Made by a program: the position numbers and the translations under genes. This document shows, piece by piece, positions 54,744 through 63,578 of a stretch of DNA of 64,000 nt. Origin of the DNA: Candidatus Gastranaerophilales bacterium (lineage in GTDB: Bacteria > Cyanobacteriota > Vampirovibrionia > Gastranaerophilales > Gastranaerophilaceae); the NCBI GenBank assembly GCA_028693235.1, contig JAQUVW010000001.1, positions 284,616 through 348,615 on the forward strand. Reading direction: 5' to 3'. A model generated the notes under the pieces. The model saw only the letters and a program-made list of their open reading frames with translations. It made no database searches and was not told the origin of the DNA. Position 1 is the stretch's first letter, and every line of letters begins with the position of its first letter.

Positions 54744-56048
54744 ATGTCTGTTATCGAAAAATTTTCAACTATATCAAACACTATTACTAAACTTATAGAA
54801 TTTGTTTCAACCGATGAAACTGTTAAAGATGATTTTAACGACTATTTATTGACTATAGGTGCTAAAAATATGACACCTGCTCAAGTTCAGGCTATGCTGG
54901 TTCCTTACATTTTTGAACGTAGACTTTTTGAAGAAAGAAAAGGTATTATCGATTTATATATTGAAAAAAATACAAAACTCGATACTTTTACGAAAAAATT
55001 GTTAGCATCATTGAAAAATTCATTTTCTTCAATATATGAAATTAAGAAAGTTGTGCATAATGGCTTTGAACTTGTTAATTTGATTAACGAAAAAAAATAC
55101 AATGTACTCTCTTTAGTTAAAATGACTAATTATAGAGGTGTTTATGCCGGTCAATATGCAATGTGCAGAATTTTTAATTTTGAAGATGATTTTTACATTT
55201 TGGAAGTATCTAACATAGTTTCTTCTGCTAAAAAAGAAGAAGTTCAAAAGTTTGCAATCGCTAAAATAATTGAACGCCCCGAGGAAGTGTATTTAGATAA
55301 TCCTGAAAAATTGAAAGAAATTGAAAAGCAAGTTAGTAATTTCTCTGAAAAATTTACCGAATGTTTTGGCAAAGATGAAATCGTTACAACAAACCAACAC
55401 GCCGATATTTTAATAAATATATTCAATAATTATTGCGAAAATCAAAATGACGTAAATTGTGATGAAATAACTGAAAATATTAAAGAACCTGATGAATATA
55501 AGTATTTTCACGTTCCTGAGTTCGACAGCTCTTATTCAAATTTTGTTGAAAAATCGATGGGGGGCTTTTCATCTCACAATGCTCTTTATGATGTGGGTAT
55601 TGTTTATGATAAAGATTTGGGACTTTTTGCTATTCCATTCTATGCAACTTTTAAAAAAGTGTTTGAAGTAGAGGATTCTGCATCAATTCAGGGGGGTGAA
55701 GGCTGTGTAAAAAGCTTTTTGGAAAATGACCGAATACCTTATCAAATCATAAAAAAAGTAGCCGATGCTTCGCCAAAGTTCATGAGTGTTGTAAATAAGA
55801 TACTTGATAAAAATTACACTTTTGATGAGTTGATGGAATTTTACAAGTCTGATTCTATAAAAAACAAAGTCTTTTCTCCAACGAGCGTTTTGTATTCTTC
55901 AAAGATATTTTCTGAAGTCATGGGGTTTGTGATTGAAGAAACAGACGAAGCTACAAAGCCAAAAGTCGATTATTCAAATGTTGGCAGAAATGACCCGTGT
56001 CCTTGTGGTAGCGGTAAAAAATACAAAAAATGTTGTATGAATAACTAA
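54744..56048 (+). CDS. SEC-C motif protein of unknown function
   Basis: 434 aa. The C-terminus is a SEC-C zinc motif (NDPCPCGSGKKYKKCC, Cys-rich) as in SecA tails and unrelated proteins. The rest is mostly helical with no recognised catalytic motif, but an AIPFYATFKKVFEVEDSAS segment looks like a globular alpha/beta domain. AGAGG precedes the ATG. Last gene of the operon, 290 bp before the prophage end. The SEC-C finger suggests binding to ribosome, SecB-like or zinc partners; role unknown. Confidence 0.82.
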   Translation: MSVIEKFSTISNTITKLIEFVSTDETVKDDFNDYLLTIGAKNMTPAQVQAMLVPYIFERRLFEERKGIIDLYIEKNTKLDTFTKKLLASLKNSFSSIYEIKKVVHNGFELVNLINEKKYNVLSLVKMTNYRGVYAGQYAMCRIFNFEDDFYILEVSNIVSSAKKEEVQKFAIAKIIERPEEVYLDNPEKLKEIEKQVSNFSEKFTECFGKDEIVTTNQHADILINIFNNYCENQNDVNCDEITENIKEPDEYKYFHVPEFDSSYSNFVEKSMGGFSSHNALYDVGIVYDKDLGLFAIPFYATFKKVFEVEDSASIQGGEGCVKSFLENDRIPYQIIKKVADASPKFMSVVNKILDKNYTFDELMEFYKSDSIKNKVFSPTSVLYSSKIFSEVMGFVIEETDEATKPKVDYSNVGRNDPCPCGSGKKYKKCCMNN

Positions 56049-56338
56049 TTAAATAAACAAAAAAGACGACCTTAAAAGTTCGTTGTAACGAGTCGCGAAG
56101 TTTGAGAAATTGGCTCACCAAGTTTGAGATTTTTTAACAACTTTATTGCAGATAAATTATTTTATATAAAAGTCCTATGACCTTGTAGTACAGGTTTGTT
56201 GACTCCTAAATTGCAGATAAGTATGTAATATATTGTAGATAAATAAATTTAAACTCAGTTTAAAACGTTTTTAAAGTCTATTTAAAAGAAAGACAAAGCC
56301 CTTAAAATGGGCTTTGTTTTGTTTAGAGAAGGAGAGTT
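56049..56338. other. Intergenic junction with short repeats next to the phage block
   Basis: 290 bp between host operon and phage tail genes. It contains three ATTG(C/T)AGATAA repeats (56145-56155, 56210-56220, 56232-56242) and two AAGTTTGAGA copies (about 56098-56107 and 56120-56129). No gene is seen. It may hold an attachment site or excisionase/regulator binding sites. No integrase or tRNA is present here. Confidence 0.6.
56293..56317. terminator. Terminator at the end of the phage late operon
   Basis: ACAAAGCCC/GGGCTTTGT, perfect 9-bp stem with a TTAAAAT loop and T-rich tails on both strands. It lies just beyond the amidase stop on the minus strand. Confidence 0.88.
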
Positions 56339-56857
56339 CTATTTTATATATTCAATAATTCCTTGGAATATGCCTTCTGCAAATAGTTCTGGTTTTTCAT
56401 TTAATAGTTTTTCTTCGTTAGTGTTGGAAATAAAAGCACATTCAACAAGAATTGCTGGTGCTTTAGTTGTTTTTAAAACATAAAATCCCTCAGTTTTTAC
56501 ACCGCGGTTAATCAACTTGGTTACATTAATAAGAGAGTTTTGTACACATTGAGCAGCTTTTTTACCATTGAGTGAGCTTGAGTAATAGAATGTTTCGACT
56601 CCATTAGCGGTTCGATTTGCGTGGGAATTACAATGAATTGAAACAAATAAATTTGAATTACTGTTTTTTTCTTGGTTAGAGATATCTTCCAACCCTTTTT
56701 CTTCTTGGAATAGTTCTACAATATAACCCTTTTCAAATAGTTTTGAACCCAATATTCTTGCTATCTTATTAGTTATTATTTTTTCTTTTATTCCTGATTT
56801 ACCGATAGCCCCACTATCTTTCCCGCCGTGACCTGCGTTAATAAATATTTTTTTCAT
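56339..56857 (-). CDS. N-acetylmuramoyl-L-alanine amidase (phage endolysin)
   Basis: Amidase_3 fold, zinc-dependent. INAGHGGKDSGA (first His), a Glu in the KSGIKEK region, SIHCNSHAN (second His) and ILVECAFISN (catalytic Glu) fit the family. 172 aa, no signal peptide or cell-wall-binding domain. Last gene of the phage block, the usual place for a lysin; a holin is not obvious. Confidence 0.92.
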   Translation of the reverse strand: MKKIFINAGHGGKDSGAIGKSGIKEKIITNKIARILGSKLFEKGYIVELFQEEKGLEDISNQEKNSNSNLFVSIHCNSHANRTANGVETFYYSSSLNGKKAAQCVQNSLINVTKLINRGVKTEGFYVLKTTKAPAILVECAFISNTNEEKLLNEKPELFAEGIFQGIIEYIK

Positions 56858-56870
56858 ATATTCTTTTCCT

Positions 56871-57404
56871 TTATATTGGTTCTTTGTAAATCTTATTCAA
56901 ATCTATTGGTTCTTTGCCTGATTTCAACCATCCGAGATTGAAATTTACTGCAAAACGCATCATATTAATACGCCAATTCTTAATGCACTCAACGGCTTTC
57001 ATCATACGTTTGAATTTTGAATTTGCTTCACTAAAGCTAATTTTTTTAACGCTTAATATATTGAGTGGTAGGTCTTCACAAATAACAATTGCTTCACCAA
57101 GTTTTTCTATTATTTTTATAAACCCATTTTTAAATAATTCTTTAACTGTTGCGTTTACAACAATAGTTTGATGATATTTGCAATCAAAGTCATGACCGAT
57201 TGCAGGTCTTACATCCCATTCCATACGACCGCCACCTATTGGAGCGAGCCACTTTGGGATTGTAAAACCGTCTGTCAAAAAGAATCTGGGAACAAGATAT
57301 AAAAGACCGTCATCATCCTGATAAAGCTGATTGTGTAAGGCATAACACCTACCGTCTTTATTTGATTGTCTAAATTCAGTTTTACCTGTTATGAATTTAC
57401 CCAT
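56871..57404 (-). CDS. DUF1353 phage protein
   Basis: 177 aa. LTDGFTIPKWLAPIGGG and AIGHDFDCKYH match the DUF1353 pattern (FxTDxxSxPxxxxxxxP... HDxxY) found in many phage lysis regions; relatives resemble small peptidase-like folds. It overlaps the 71-aa secreted protein stop by one base. Function unknown. Confidence 0.82.
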   Translation of the reverse strand: MGKFITGKTEFRQSNKDGRCYALHNQLYQDDDGLLYLVPRFFLTDGFTIPKWLAPIGGGRMEWDVRPAIGHDFDCKYHQTIVVNATVKELFKNGFIKIIEKLGEAIVICEDLPLNILSVKKISFSEANSKFKRMMKAVECIKNWRINMMRFAVNFNLGWLKSGKEPIDLNKIYKEPI

Positions 57405-57619
57405 TATTTAGACACCTCGATAATTTTATTATTTTTAGCGCTTACAAAAACAAGAAAAGAATTTTTTATTACAATTATTTGTTGACTAACATTGTCTTCT
57501 TTTTGAACACTTACAGTTGTTAAATAACAATTATTAATGTATGCCTTTTGTGTTTTAACCTCATCTGCAAAAGCAATATTGCAAGATAATAATAGTAAAA
57601 GTAATAATATCTTTTTCAT
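57404..57619 (-). CDS. Small exported phage-region protein (71 aa)
   Basis: Clear signal peptide (LLLLLLLSCNIAFA, cut after AFA) then ~52 residues with one Cys and beta-type pattern. Its position among the lysis genes suggests an envelope-acting helper, but nothing specific is recognised. Could also be a lipoprotein if SC is a lipobox. Confidence 0.68.
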   Translation of the reverse strand: MKKILLLLLLLSCNIAFADEVKTQKAYINNCYLTTVSVQKEDNVSQQIIVIKNSFLVFVSAKNNKIIEVSK

Positions 57620-57636
57620 AATAAGTCCTTTCCATT

Positions 57637-58140
57637 TTATTCATCTAATAGTGTTGTTTTTTCTTCGAGTAGAGCTTTCCTAGCTAATTTTCTTGCCTGA
57701 AAAGCTGGTTCCGCTACCTGCTTTAAGAATAACCCCAACGCAACGAGTTCATTTTTAGTCATTTGAACTTCATTCAACTCTGTAGCATCCCAAATTGCTA
57801 TCGGGAATATATCAGTAGCGACTAATAAAGCGTAGTCATTGACATAACTGGGTTTGTAACTTAGACCATTTGTATATTTGACTGGCGTATTTAACACCGT
57901 TTGATAAGCTTCATCTGCTTGTTGCAATTCAGAATCAATAGCTTTTAATCTCTCTTGCTTTATATATTCAGGTGTTTGAACAACGTCAATTACTTGATGA
58001 TTTATGATTTTATAACCATAGCCACGGCATAATAGAGCTTTTTCTTCATCAGTCAAAGCTCTATCGCCATCAATTCTATCGCCATTATAAAAACCGCCTA
58101 TTGGCACAATAGCGCCAATTATACTAATATTATCGTACAT
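57637..58140 (-). CDS. Probable tail fiber assembly/chaperone protein
   Basis: 167 aa from the ATG at 58140 (AAAGG 6 nt upstream), seven codons inside a longer frame. The N-terminal GGFYNGDRIDGDRALTDEEKA and the helical, Gln/Lys-rich middle, directly downstream of the fiber gene, fit a P2 G-like chaperone position. Assignment is by position; sequence similarity was not confirmed. Confidence 0.6.
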   Translation of the reverse strand: MYDNISIIGAIVPIGGFYNGDRIDGDRALTDEEKALLCRGYGYKIINHQVIDVVQTPEYIKQERLKAIDSELQQADEAYQTVLNTPVKYTNGLSYKPSYVNDYALLVATDIFPIAIWDATELNEVQMTKNELVALGLFLKQVAEPAFQARKLARKALLEEKTTLLDE

Positions 58141-58157
58141 TTTAAACCTTTCCATTA

Positions 58158-59903
58158 TCACTTAACTTTAAAATATAAAACCATTTTGTTAGCACGAGGT
58201 TGAACACTTTCACTATTACCATACATTTTATTTACCAATGAAGCATTAAAGTTTAAGACAGAAGGTGCATAATCTGCCCCACCACTACCACGAGATACTT
58301 GATTTGTAACTTTAAAACACCCTGTATCATGACTTAAAGCTGCACCTGACCACGCTTCACCTACGATATTCGGCAAGCCGGCTTCGCCAAAATCCGCAAG
58401 TCCAGTTGAGTCGTTAATAATCTCAAAAAAGTTAGAAGCTCTTGGCAGTTTGAACTTTTCATTAATTGTATCAAGCTGATAGTACCACGCGGAATTTGTT
58501 TTTTTAACGAGATAATCCATGAGTGTACTTTGCGATTCAGAAACCAATTTTCTACCATCTGAGGCTTTTTTATAGGTGACAGATTTGTTTGCTACAATGT
58601 TTTCAGAAGAAAGTTTGCCCGTATTGACATCCCAGATGATTTCATCACCAACTTTGGTGTAACTTTTAGCTAGATTTATTGTGCCTTTAAAATAACCTGT
58701 ACTAATAGCCACATAGCTCATTCCGTTTTTTAAAGGAAGATTGGCATTATATATTGGTGTTGAACTGGTTAATGTATAATTTGAATTTCCTGAAAAATCT
58801 CCAGTCGTATTCAACCATAATTTATAGGCTGTCCCCGTAAATGCCAATTTTGTATAATAATTAGTATTAGCAAGGATTGGGATATTAGCTTGAACACTTG
58901 CTAAATTCCACCCTGACCCACTTCCCAGATATAGTCGAAGCACGCCAGATATAACCTCAACTAATGCCCCACATTCCGTCGATGGCCCAGAGGCATTAAA
59001 GATAACCTGTTCAGTTGTAATGTCGGTATCTGTGGTGAAGTTCCTAACAATTTCCCAAGTTTTATTACTTGGGCTGAATAGTGAATTTTCCAAAATATAA
59101 TTTGCTGCAGAAAATCCACTTGCTATAAAGTTATCGTCGACTATAACAGCCCCTATTTTTGAATATGTATTCATTGGGATATGGACAATATTTTCAGTTT
59201 TATCAACAGCGCCAGTCAATAATCCATTCAAATAATTATAAGCTTCAGGATAATCAGCTTTGTTTAACCAACTTCCGTCTGCAAGCTTCCAACTTGGGTC
59301 GGTTATGACGTGGTCTGACATTTTGAAGTCGAAAAGATTATAATCACTTTGTTTTGGCAAATTTGCAATTGGGACTTTTGAAGTTGCATCTAGCGGGGCA
59401 TATCCATTTGCATTGCCCTTTTCGGAAGTTTTTTGGTATTCTGTTAATTTTCCATCAACATATTGCGTAGATGCTGTAACTATTGATGGGTCAACCAATA
59501 ATTCTAATACATTAGTATCCATCATTGATATGTCAATCTCTATCAACAACTGTTTTAAAGCACCAGTTGCTGATGATTGTTTAATTGTCTCAGGCATTTT
59601 TGCTACAACGATTAATTTGCCTTCAGCATTAAAAACGCCAGCTTCTCTTATCGTAAAGCCACCTTCGTTGGCAGGAATATGAGTTATTGCATAGATTTTT
59701 CCATCTTTACGTGCAAATTCACTTACATTACCCTCCCATTTTTTGTTTTTTAAAGCAGTCTGACTCTTTAAGGGTTCATAATATATACCATTAGAATCCC
59801 CAACGGCAATTTTGGTTAGCGCTAAATCTTTTGAAGAAACAAGACATTCAGCTTGAGATATTATGCCGTCATTAGTTAAAATTGAATAAAATTCTTGTGT
59901 CAT
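58158..59903 (-). CDS. Phage tail fiber protein with jelly-roll insertion
   Basis: 581 aa. N-terminal ~140 residues are like the P2 H tail-collar domain (FYSILTNDGIISQAE, GGFTIREAGVFNAEGKLIVV). About 180-245 is a collar-like linker. About 265-425 looks like a concanavalin/LamG-type beta sandwich, a likely carbohydrate-binding region. The C-terminal segment (DTINEKFKLPRASNFFEII) carries the F-LP collar motif. It is the receptor-binding protein and sets host range. Confidence 0.88.
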   Translation of the reverse strand: MTQEFYSILTNDGIISQAECLVSSKDLALTKIAVGDSNGIYYEPLKSQTALKNKKWEGNVSEFARKDGKIYAITHIPANEGGFTIREAGVFNAEGKLIVVAKMPETIKQSSATGALKQLLIEIDISMMDTNVLELLVDPSIVTASTQYVDGKLTEYQKTSEKGNANGYAPLDATSKVPIANLPKQSDYNLFDFKMSDHVITDPSWKLADGSWLNKADYPEAYNYLNGLLTGAVDKTENIVHIPMNTYSKIGAVIVDDNFIASGFSAANYILENSLFSPSNKTWEIVRNFTTDTDITTEQVIFNASGPSTECGALVEVISGVLRLYLGSGSGWNLASVQANIPILANTNYYTKLAFTGTAYKLWLNTTGDFSGNSNYTLTSSTPIYNANLPLKNGMSYVAISTGYFKGTINLAKSYTKVGDEIIWDVNTGKLSSENIVANKSVTYKKASDGRKLVSESQSTLMDYLVKKTNSAWYYQLDTINEKFKLPRASNFFEIINDSTGLADFGEAGLPNIVGEAWSGAALSHDTGCFKVTNQVSRGSGGADYAPSVLNFNASLVNKMYGNSESVQPRANKMVLYFKVK

Positions 59904-60449
59904 TTATTCTTCCTTTGCATTTATTGTTATAATTTCACCGATTTTTGTGTAAGCAAAAATGTTTTGTTTACAAATAGATGTCAAATAAACTTCTATAGCT
60001 TCGAGTCGAGAGCGTGCGTTTTTGAACGTATTTATTAATTTAATAAGTTGTTGTTCTACTGTCTCTGAAAGACCTCTTGAAAAGACATTTAAAATGACTT
60101 TAAAATAATAAGGATTTCCTTCATACTCGAACCATTCTTTAATGTCGCCTTGAATGTTTAGTGTTTCAAGAACTTTTAATAAAGCGTATTTTGTACCTTT
60201 GTATCTGTGGATTTCAAGGGCATTTTTAAGAAGATTTCTTTTTTCTTGCTCTGACTCAGCGAAATTCCACCCTTCATCTCCTAAAATATGGAATGCTTCC
60301 GCAAGTAAAGGTAAAAATTTCAAATCTACGTGGTCAAAAGCGTAAATCATCAATGGTTTTAAGTCCATTTCAAAGGCTTTAGCTGCACATTTTTCTACCG
60401 CTAAATTACTTTGATCTTGTAAAACAACTGGAATTAGAGAACCCATCAT
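59904..60449 (-). CDS. P2-like tail protein I (baseplate)
   Basis: 181 aa. LKPLMIYAFDHVDLKFLPLLAEAFHILGDEGW is the gpI pattern, with a YKGTKYALLKVLETL segment. It overlaps gpJ by 4 bp. gpI forms part of the baseplate hub-side wedge with J. Confidence 0.9.
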   Translation of the reverse strand: MMGSLIPVVLQDQSNLAVEKCAAKAFEMDLKPLMIYAFDHVDLKFLPLLAEAFHILGDEGWNFAESEQEKRNLLKNALEIHRYKGTKYALLKVLETLNIQGDIKEWFEYEGNPYYFKVILNVFSRGLSETVEQQLIKLINTFKNARSRLEAIEVYLTSICKQNIFAYTKIGEIITINAKEE

Positions 60450-61543
60450 GAAACCCTCGCTACACTTAGAGTTCCAATAGAACCATTATAAAATTTGGTA
60501 TCATCAGCTACTAATTGGCTAATATCGTCATCAAAATCAACGTCATAAACACCATCAATAGATTTTATTAGGGCAATAATATCTGACTTTATTACCGCAA
60601 TTTTTAATTTTGTTTTAATAGAAATAAAATATGCTTCTAATAATTCGTTTATCAGCGTTGAAACTTTTACATAATCAGCTTCTTTTTTTATCTTGACAGT
60701 TGGACTTATTGTATAATTTACTTTTATTGCCGAATGAACGACAACATTATCAGTTAGAGGTCTAACCTTGTCAGCCGTAACCACCTGACTTACTGCATCT
60801 TGAATAGCTAAAGAAGCTTCCCCATCTTTTGTTAATACATATATATCAACCGTACCAGCTGAAGAAGATTTAACTTTTACGTCAACAATATCTTTATGTG
60901 CTGATTTGGCATAATATTCATAACCTTCAGTTGTTCCAGCTGTTGAAAAACTTTCTGGTGCTAAATAAAGCCTTTCTCTATAATGTTCATCATCTTCCGC
61001 ATCAGATGCTCCAGAAATGCCGTTAACATTTGAGACTGATTCAATATATGCAAAATTTTTGATTAAGTTGTTTATATCGCCTGCTTTATAGTTATTTAAC
61101 ACAGCACCTGCAAGTTCTGATGTTATTCCAACAGTTGCCGTTGTTTGACCAGCTGGAATAACTAAATCTTTATCTGTAATAAAGATATATTCACCGTCTT
61201 TTGTTTCAATTTCAGTTCCTTTCGGTAAAACTTTATCAACTGCAAATATTTCATATAAAGTAACTTGTAATAGGTCTTTTCCACAACTTGCTGTTAAACG
61301 AGGGCAACCCAGTATTTCGCCTATAAGGTCAAGAAAAATCCCTTTAGCTGTTTTAAGAAAGCAATTTTGAAAAGCTTCATTAAATGAAATCTTACTCAGG
61401 GTAGATAGATGATTGATAACAGATAACATTAGTCTTTCACTTTGAGCTGGAAAAAGTGTTTTTCCAGTTTCTTTCTCAAACAAAGCTACTAGTTGCTGTT
61501 CATCTTTTTCAGGGTTTATCTCAATTAAATCTATGTTGTCCAT
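60446..61543 (-). CDS. P2-like baseplate assembly protein J
   Basis: 365 aa. The region LPKGTEIETKDGEYIFITD and GGASDAEDDEHYRERLYLAPESFSTAGT-like motif match baseplate J/gp47 proteins (ERL-P motif). It starts 13 bp inside the W gene end. Confidence 0.93.
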   Translation of the reverse strand: MDNIDLIEINPEKDEQQLVALFEKETGKTLFPAQSERLMLSVINHLSTLSKISFNEAFQNCFLKTAKGIFLDLIGEILGCPRLTASCGKDLLQVTLYEIFAVDKVLPKGTEIETKDGEYIFITDKDLVIPAGQTTATVGITSELAGAVLNNYKAGDINNLIKNFAYIESVSNVNGISGASDAEDDEHYRERLYLAPESFSTAGTTEGYEYYAKSAHKDIVDVKVKSSSAGTVDIYVLTKDGEASLAIQDAVSQVVTADKVRPLTDNVVVHSAIKVNYTISPTVKIKKEADYVKVSTLINELLEAYFISIKTKLKIAVIKSDIIALIKSIDGVYDVDFDDDISQLVADDTKFYNGSIGTLSVARVS

Positions 61544-61905
61544 ATTAACTCTACCTCTTTGTAATATTGAATTTGCTTGTATTTATAACCTATTTTGATT
61601 TTTAAAGTGCTTTCTGAAATTATCGAGAATGAAATATTATTAAACTTTACTCTTGGTTCTTGATATTGAAGCTCTGTCAATAACATTTGCTTCATCTTTG
61701 ATTGAACTTGATTTATTGGTCTATCCATATACTGCATAAGGTCAACGCCCAAGTTAGGATTATGAACAACCGTTTCTTTTTGAGTCGAAGCAATAGTTAA
61801 AATACATTGATCTATATCATCAAGTTCAGTTGCAATTTCGCCAATCGTACCGATTTTATGCTGCCAATTTTTTGTATCTAATTCTTTTACGTTTTTTACA
61901 ATCAT
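61531..61905 (-). CDS. P2-like baseplate protein W (gp25-like lysozyme family)
   Basis: 124 aa, with the gp25/W pattern: short N-terminal strand then CILTIASTQKETVVHNPNLGVDLMQYMDRP. It overlaps J by 13 bp. Structural wedge component rather than an active lysozyme in this family. Confidence 0.88.
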   Translation of the reverse strand: MIVKNVKELDTKNWQHKIGTIGEIATELDDIDQCILTIASTQKETVVHNPNLGVDLMQYMDRPINQVQSKMKQMLLTELQYQEPRVKFNNISFSIISESTLKIKIGYKYKQIQYYKEVELIWTT

Positions 61906-61907
61906 TT

Positions 61908-62387
61908 TTAAACCTTTGGTGGTGTTGTATCAGCACCATTATTACCATTACCGTGTAAGTGATTCTTTAAAGAAATGCCTGCAGCTGTGACGTCTCCAGT
62001 AACAATTAAATTTCCAGTTATATTTACGTTTGTTGCTATTATTTCAGCGCTCCCTTTAACATCAGCTTTTAAATGATGTGTTGACTTATCATATTCAATA
62101 TGCGTCCCGTCTGAGAATGTGAAATATTTCTTGTTTCTGTCAAAAATTGCAAGAGGTGAAGAGTCAGTATTTACAGCACCTAGAACAACTCCATCATCAG
62201 TTTCATCGTCATATATAAGCGATACTTCTTCATCAATATCTAAGAAGTTGCCATCTTTATCATTCTTAGATTTTTGCTTTATGACAGGCAAGTAATCTGT
62301 TTCAAAATTGTCCATATCAGGGATATTGACTCTAACTCTACCGTAATCATCTATATTTATTACATTTCCGAATTTTAAACTAAGCAA
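61908..62387 (-). CDS. P2-like baseplate spike protein V
   Basis: 159 aa. OB-fold start (GNVINIDDYGRVRVNIPDMDN), then a beta-helix region (KGSAEIIATNVNITGNLIVTGD) and a tip with HLHGNG, an HxH pattern as in the iron-binding tip of the P2 spike. Membrane-piercing device of contractile tails. Confidence 0.92.
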   Translation of the reverse strand: MLSLKFGNVINIDDYGRVRVNIPDMDNFETDYLPVIKQKSKNDKDGNFLDIDEEVSLIYDDETDDGVVLGAVNTDSSPLAIFDRNKKYFTFSDGTHIEYDKSTHHLKADVKGSAEIIATNVNITGNLIVTGDVTAAGISLKNHLHGNGNNGADTTPPKV

Positions 62388-63369
62388 TTTTTTTCACCTC
62401 GCCGTTGCAAGAGTAATCATCAGGAGTTACTGTATGTATGCTTTTAGTAATATGATATTTTCCGTTGAAGTTGAAATAATCTTCCAAATTGAAATTGACT
62501 CCAGCTATGAAATAGCTGTTGCCACTTTTTAAATCAACACTTCCTTCAATTGTATTCTGACCATTTTTCAAACCAGCGTTTGCAACAGTCATAGCTTGTT
62601 CTTTAGTTTGGCACTTACGATTGATTTTTAAAGTTTCAGCCTTTACCCCATCTTTTGCATTTTTAGCGGTATAACTTACCATTTTTCCTGTTTTTGGATT
62701 TTTGTATTTTACGCTGCAAGCATTGTAGGTCTTAGTCGACGTATCATTAAGAGATATATGCTTGATATCGTTACGTTTAATCGTACTTAAAGCTTTTGTT
62801 TCTTCCAAAGCTTCCATTTTTGTAAAAGTTAAAACTGTATCATTCAGCTTAAATAAATAACCGTATTTTTGTGCAAGTCTATGTAAAAAGGCTAAGTCAG
62901 ATTCATTTCTTTGTGCTTCTCTTGGGATTTTTATAAACCCTTCTTTTCCAGCTACTGTAAAGCCGTGCTTTTTTCCAATTTCTTTAGCTATTTGAATTAG
63001 AGTTTTTCCTTCATACGGTTTATTATTTTTTTCTCTAATTTTATTGTTTATTGATGCCGCCAAAGTTCTAATAATATAGGTATCACCATCATCAGAGCTA
63101 TCCATCGTTCCTTCATCAACAGTAAATGTGCCACAGTTTAACAATTCTTCGCCTGTGTATCCTATTTTTGCGGATATTTTGTCGCCTTTTTGCGGCTGCC
63201 AAGAACTTTTAAATAAGTTTTCATTATCGTTTAAAGTCACTTCAAGCTCGTCAGATTCACCACTTTCATAATCTGTATATGTCAACGATAGAATATATTT
63301 ACTGATATCAGCTGTAATATTCTTTTTGTTGTAGATGATTTCTATGTAAGGTTTTTTTATTGTTTCCAA
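62380..63369 (-). CDS. P2-like late control protein D / tail hub
   Basis: 329 aa. The gpD fold is indicated by EIIYNKKNITADISKYILSLTYTDYES, LHRLAQKYGYLFKL and the C-terminal KYHITKSIHTVTPDDYSCNGEVKKI. It forms the hub that links spike and tube. It overlaps V by 8 bp and X by 13 bp. Confidence 0.92.
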   Translation of the reverse strand: METIKKPYIEIIYNKKNITADISKYILSLTYTDYESGESDELEVTLNDNENLFKSSWQPQKGDKISAKIGYTGEELLNCGTFTVDEGTMDSSDDGDTYIIRTLAASINNKIREKNNKPYEGKTLIQIAKEIGKKHGFTVAGKEGFIKIPREAQRNESDLAFLHRLAQKYGYLFKLNDTVLTFTKMEALEETKALSTIKRNDIKHISLNDTSTKTYNACSVKYKNPKTGKMVSYTAKNAKDGVKAETLKINRKCQTKEQAMTVANAGLKNGQNTIEGSVDLKSGNSYFIAGVNFNLEDYFNFNGKYHITKSIHTVTPDDYSCNGEVKKIA

Positions 63370-63578
63370 GGTGGTAAATCCTCATTTGTTGCGTCTATAT
63401 CTGATAGGACAGGGACAATTAACTTAATCCCAGTTGGTATAATCGGTGAGATAGCCACAGTCGGGTTAGCCATAACTAGTGGAGCGTACTTAAAACAATC
63501 GCCGTAATATTTATAGGCTATTGTGTCCCATCTATCACCCTGTTTTGTTATGTGTTCTTTATAATGGCTGTATTGCAT
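63357..63578 (-). CDS. P2-like tail protein X (LysM-like)
   Basis: 73 aa, LysM-like fold (ITKQGDRWDTIAYKYYGD, ANPTVAISPIIPTGIKLIVP). GGAG precedes the ATG at 63578. In P2 this protein binds peptidoglycan-like structure at the tail end. It overlaps U by 20 bp. Confidence 0.9.
   Translation of the reverse strand: MQYSHYKEHITKQGDRWDTIAYKYYGDCFKYAPLVMANPTVAISPIIPTGIKLIVPVLSDIDATNEDLPPWKQ

Noticed and set aside
56049-56338. tRNA-associated phage attachment site
   Set aside because: No tRNA or tmRNA gene lies near the phage boundary and no integrase is in view; the right prophage end is outside the window.
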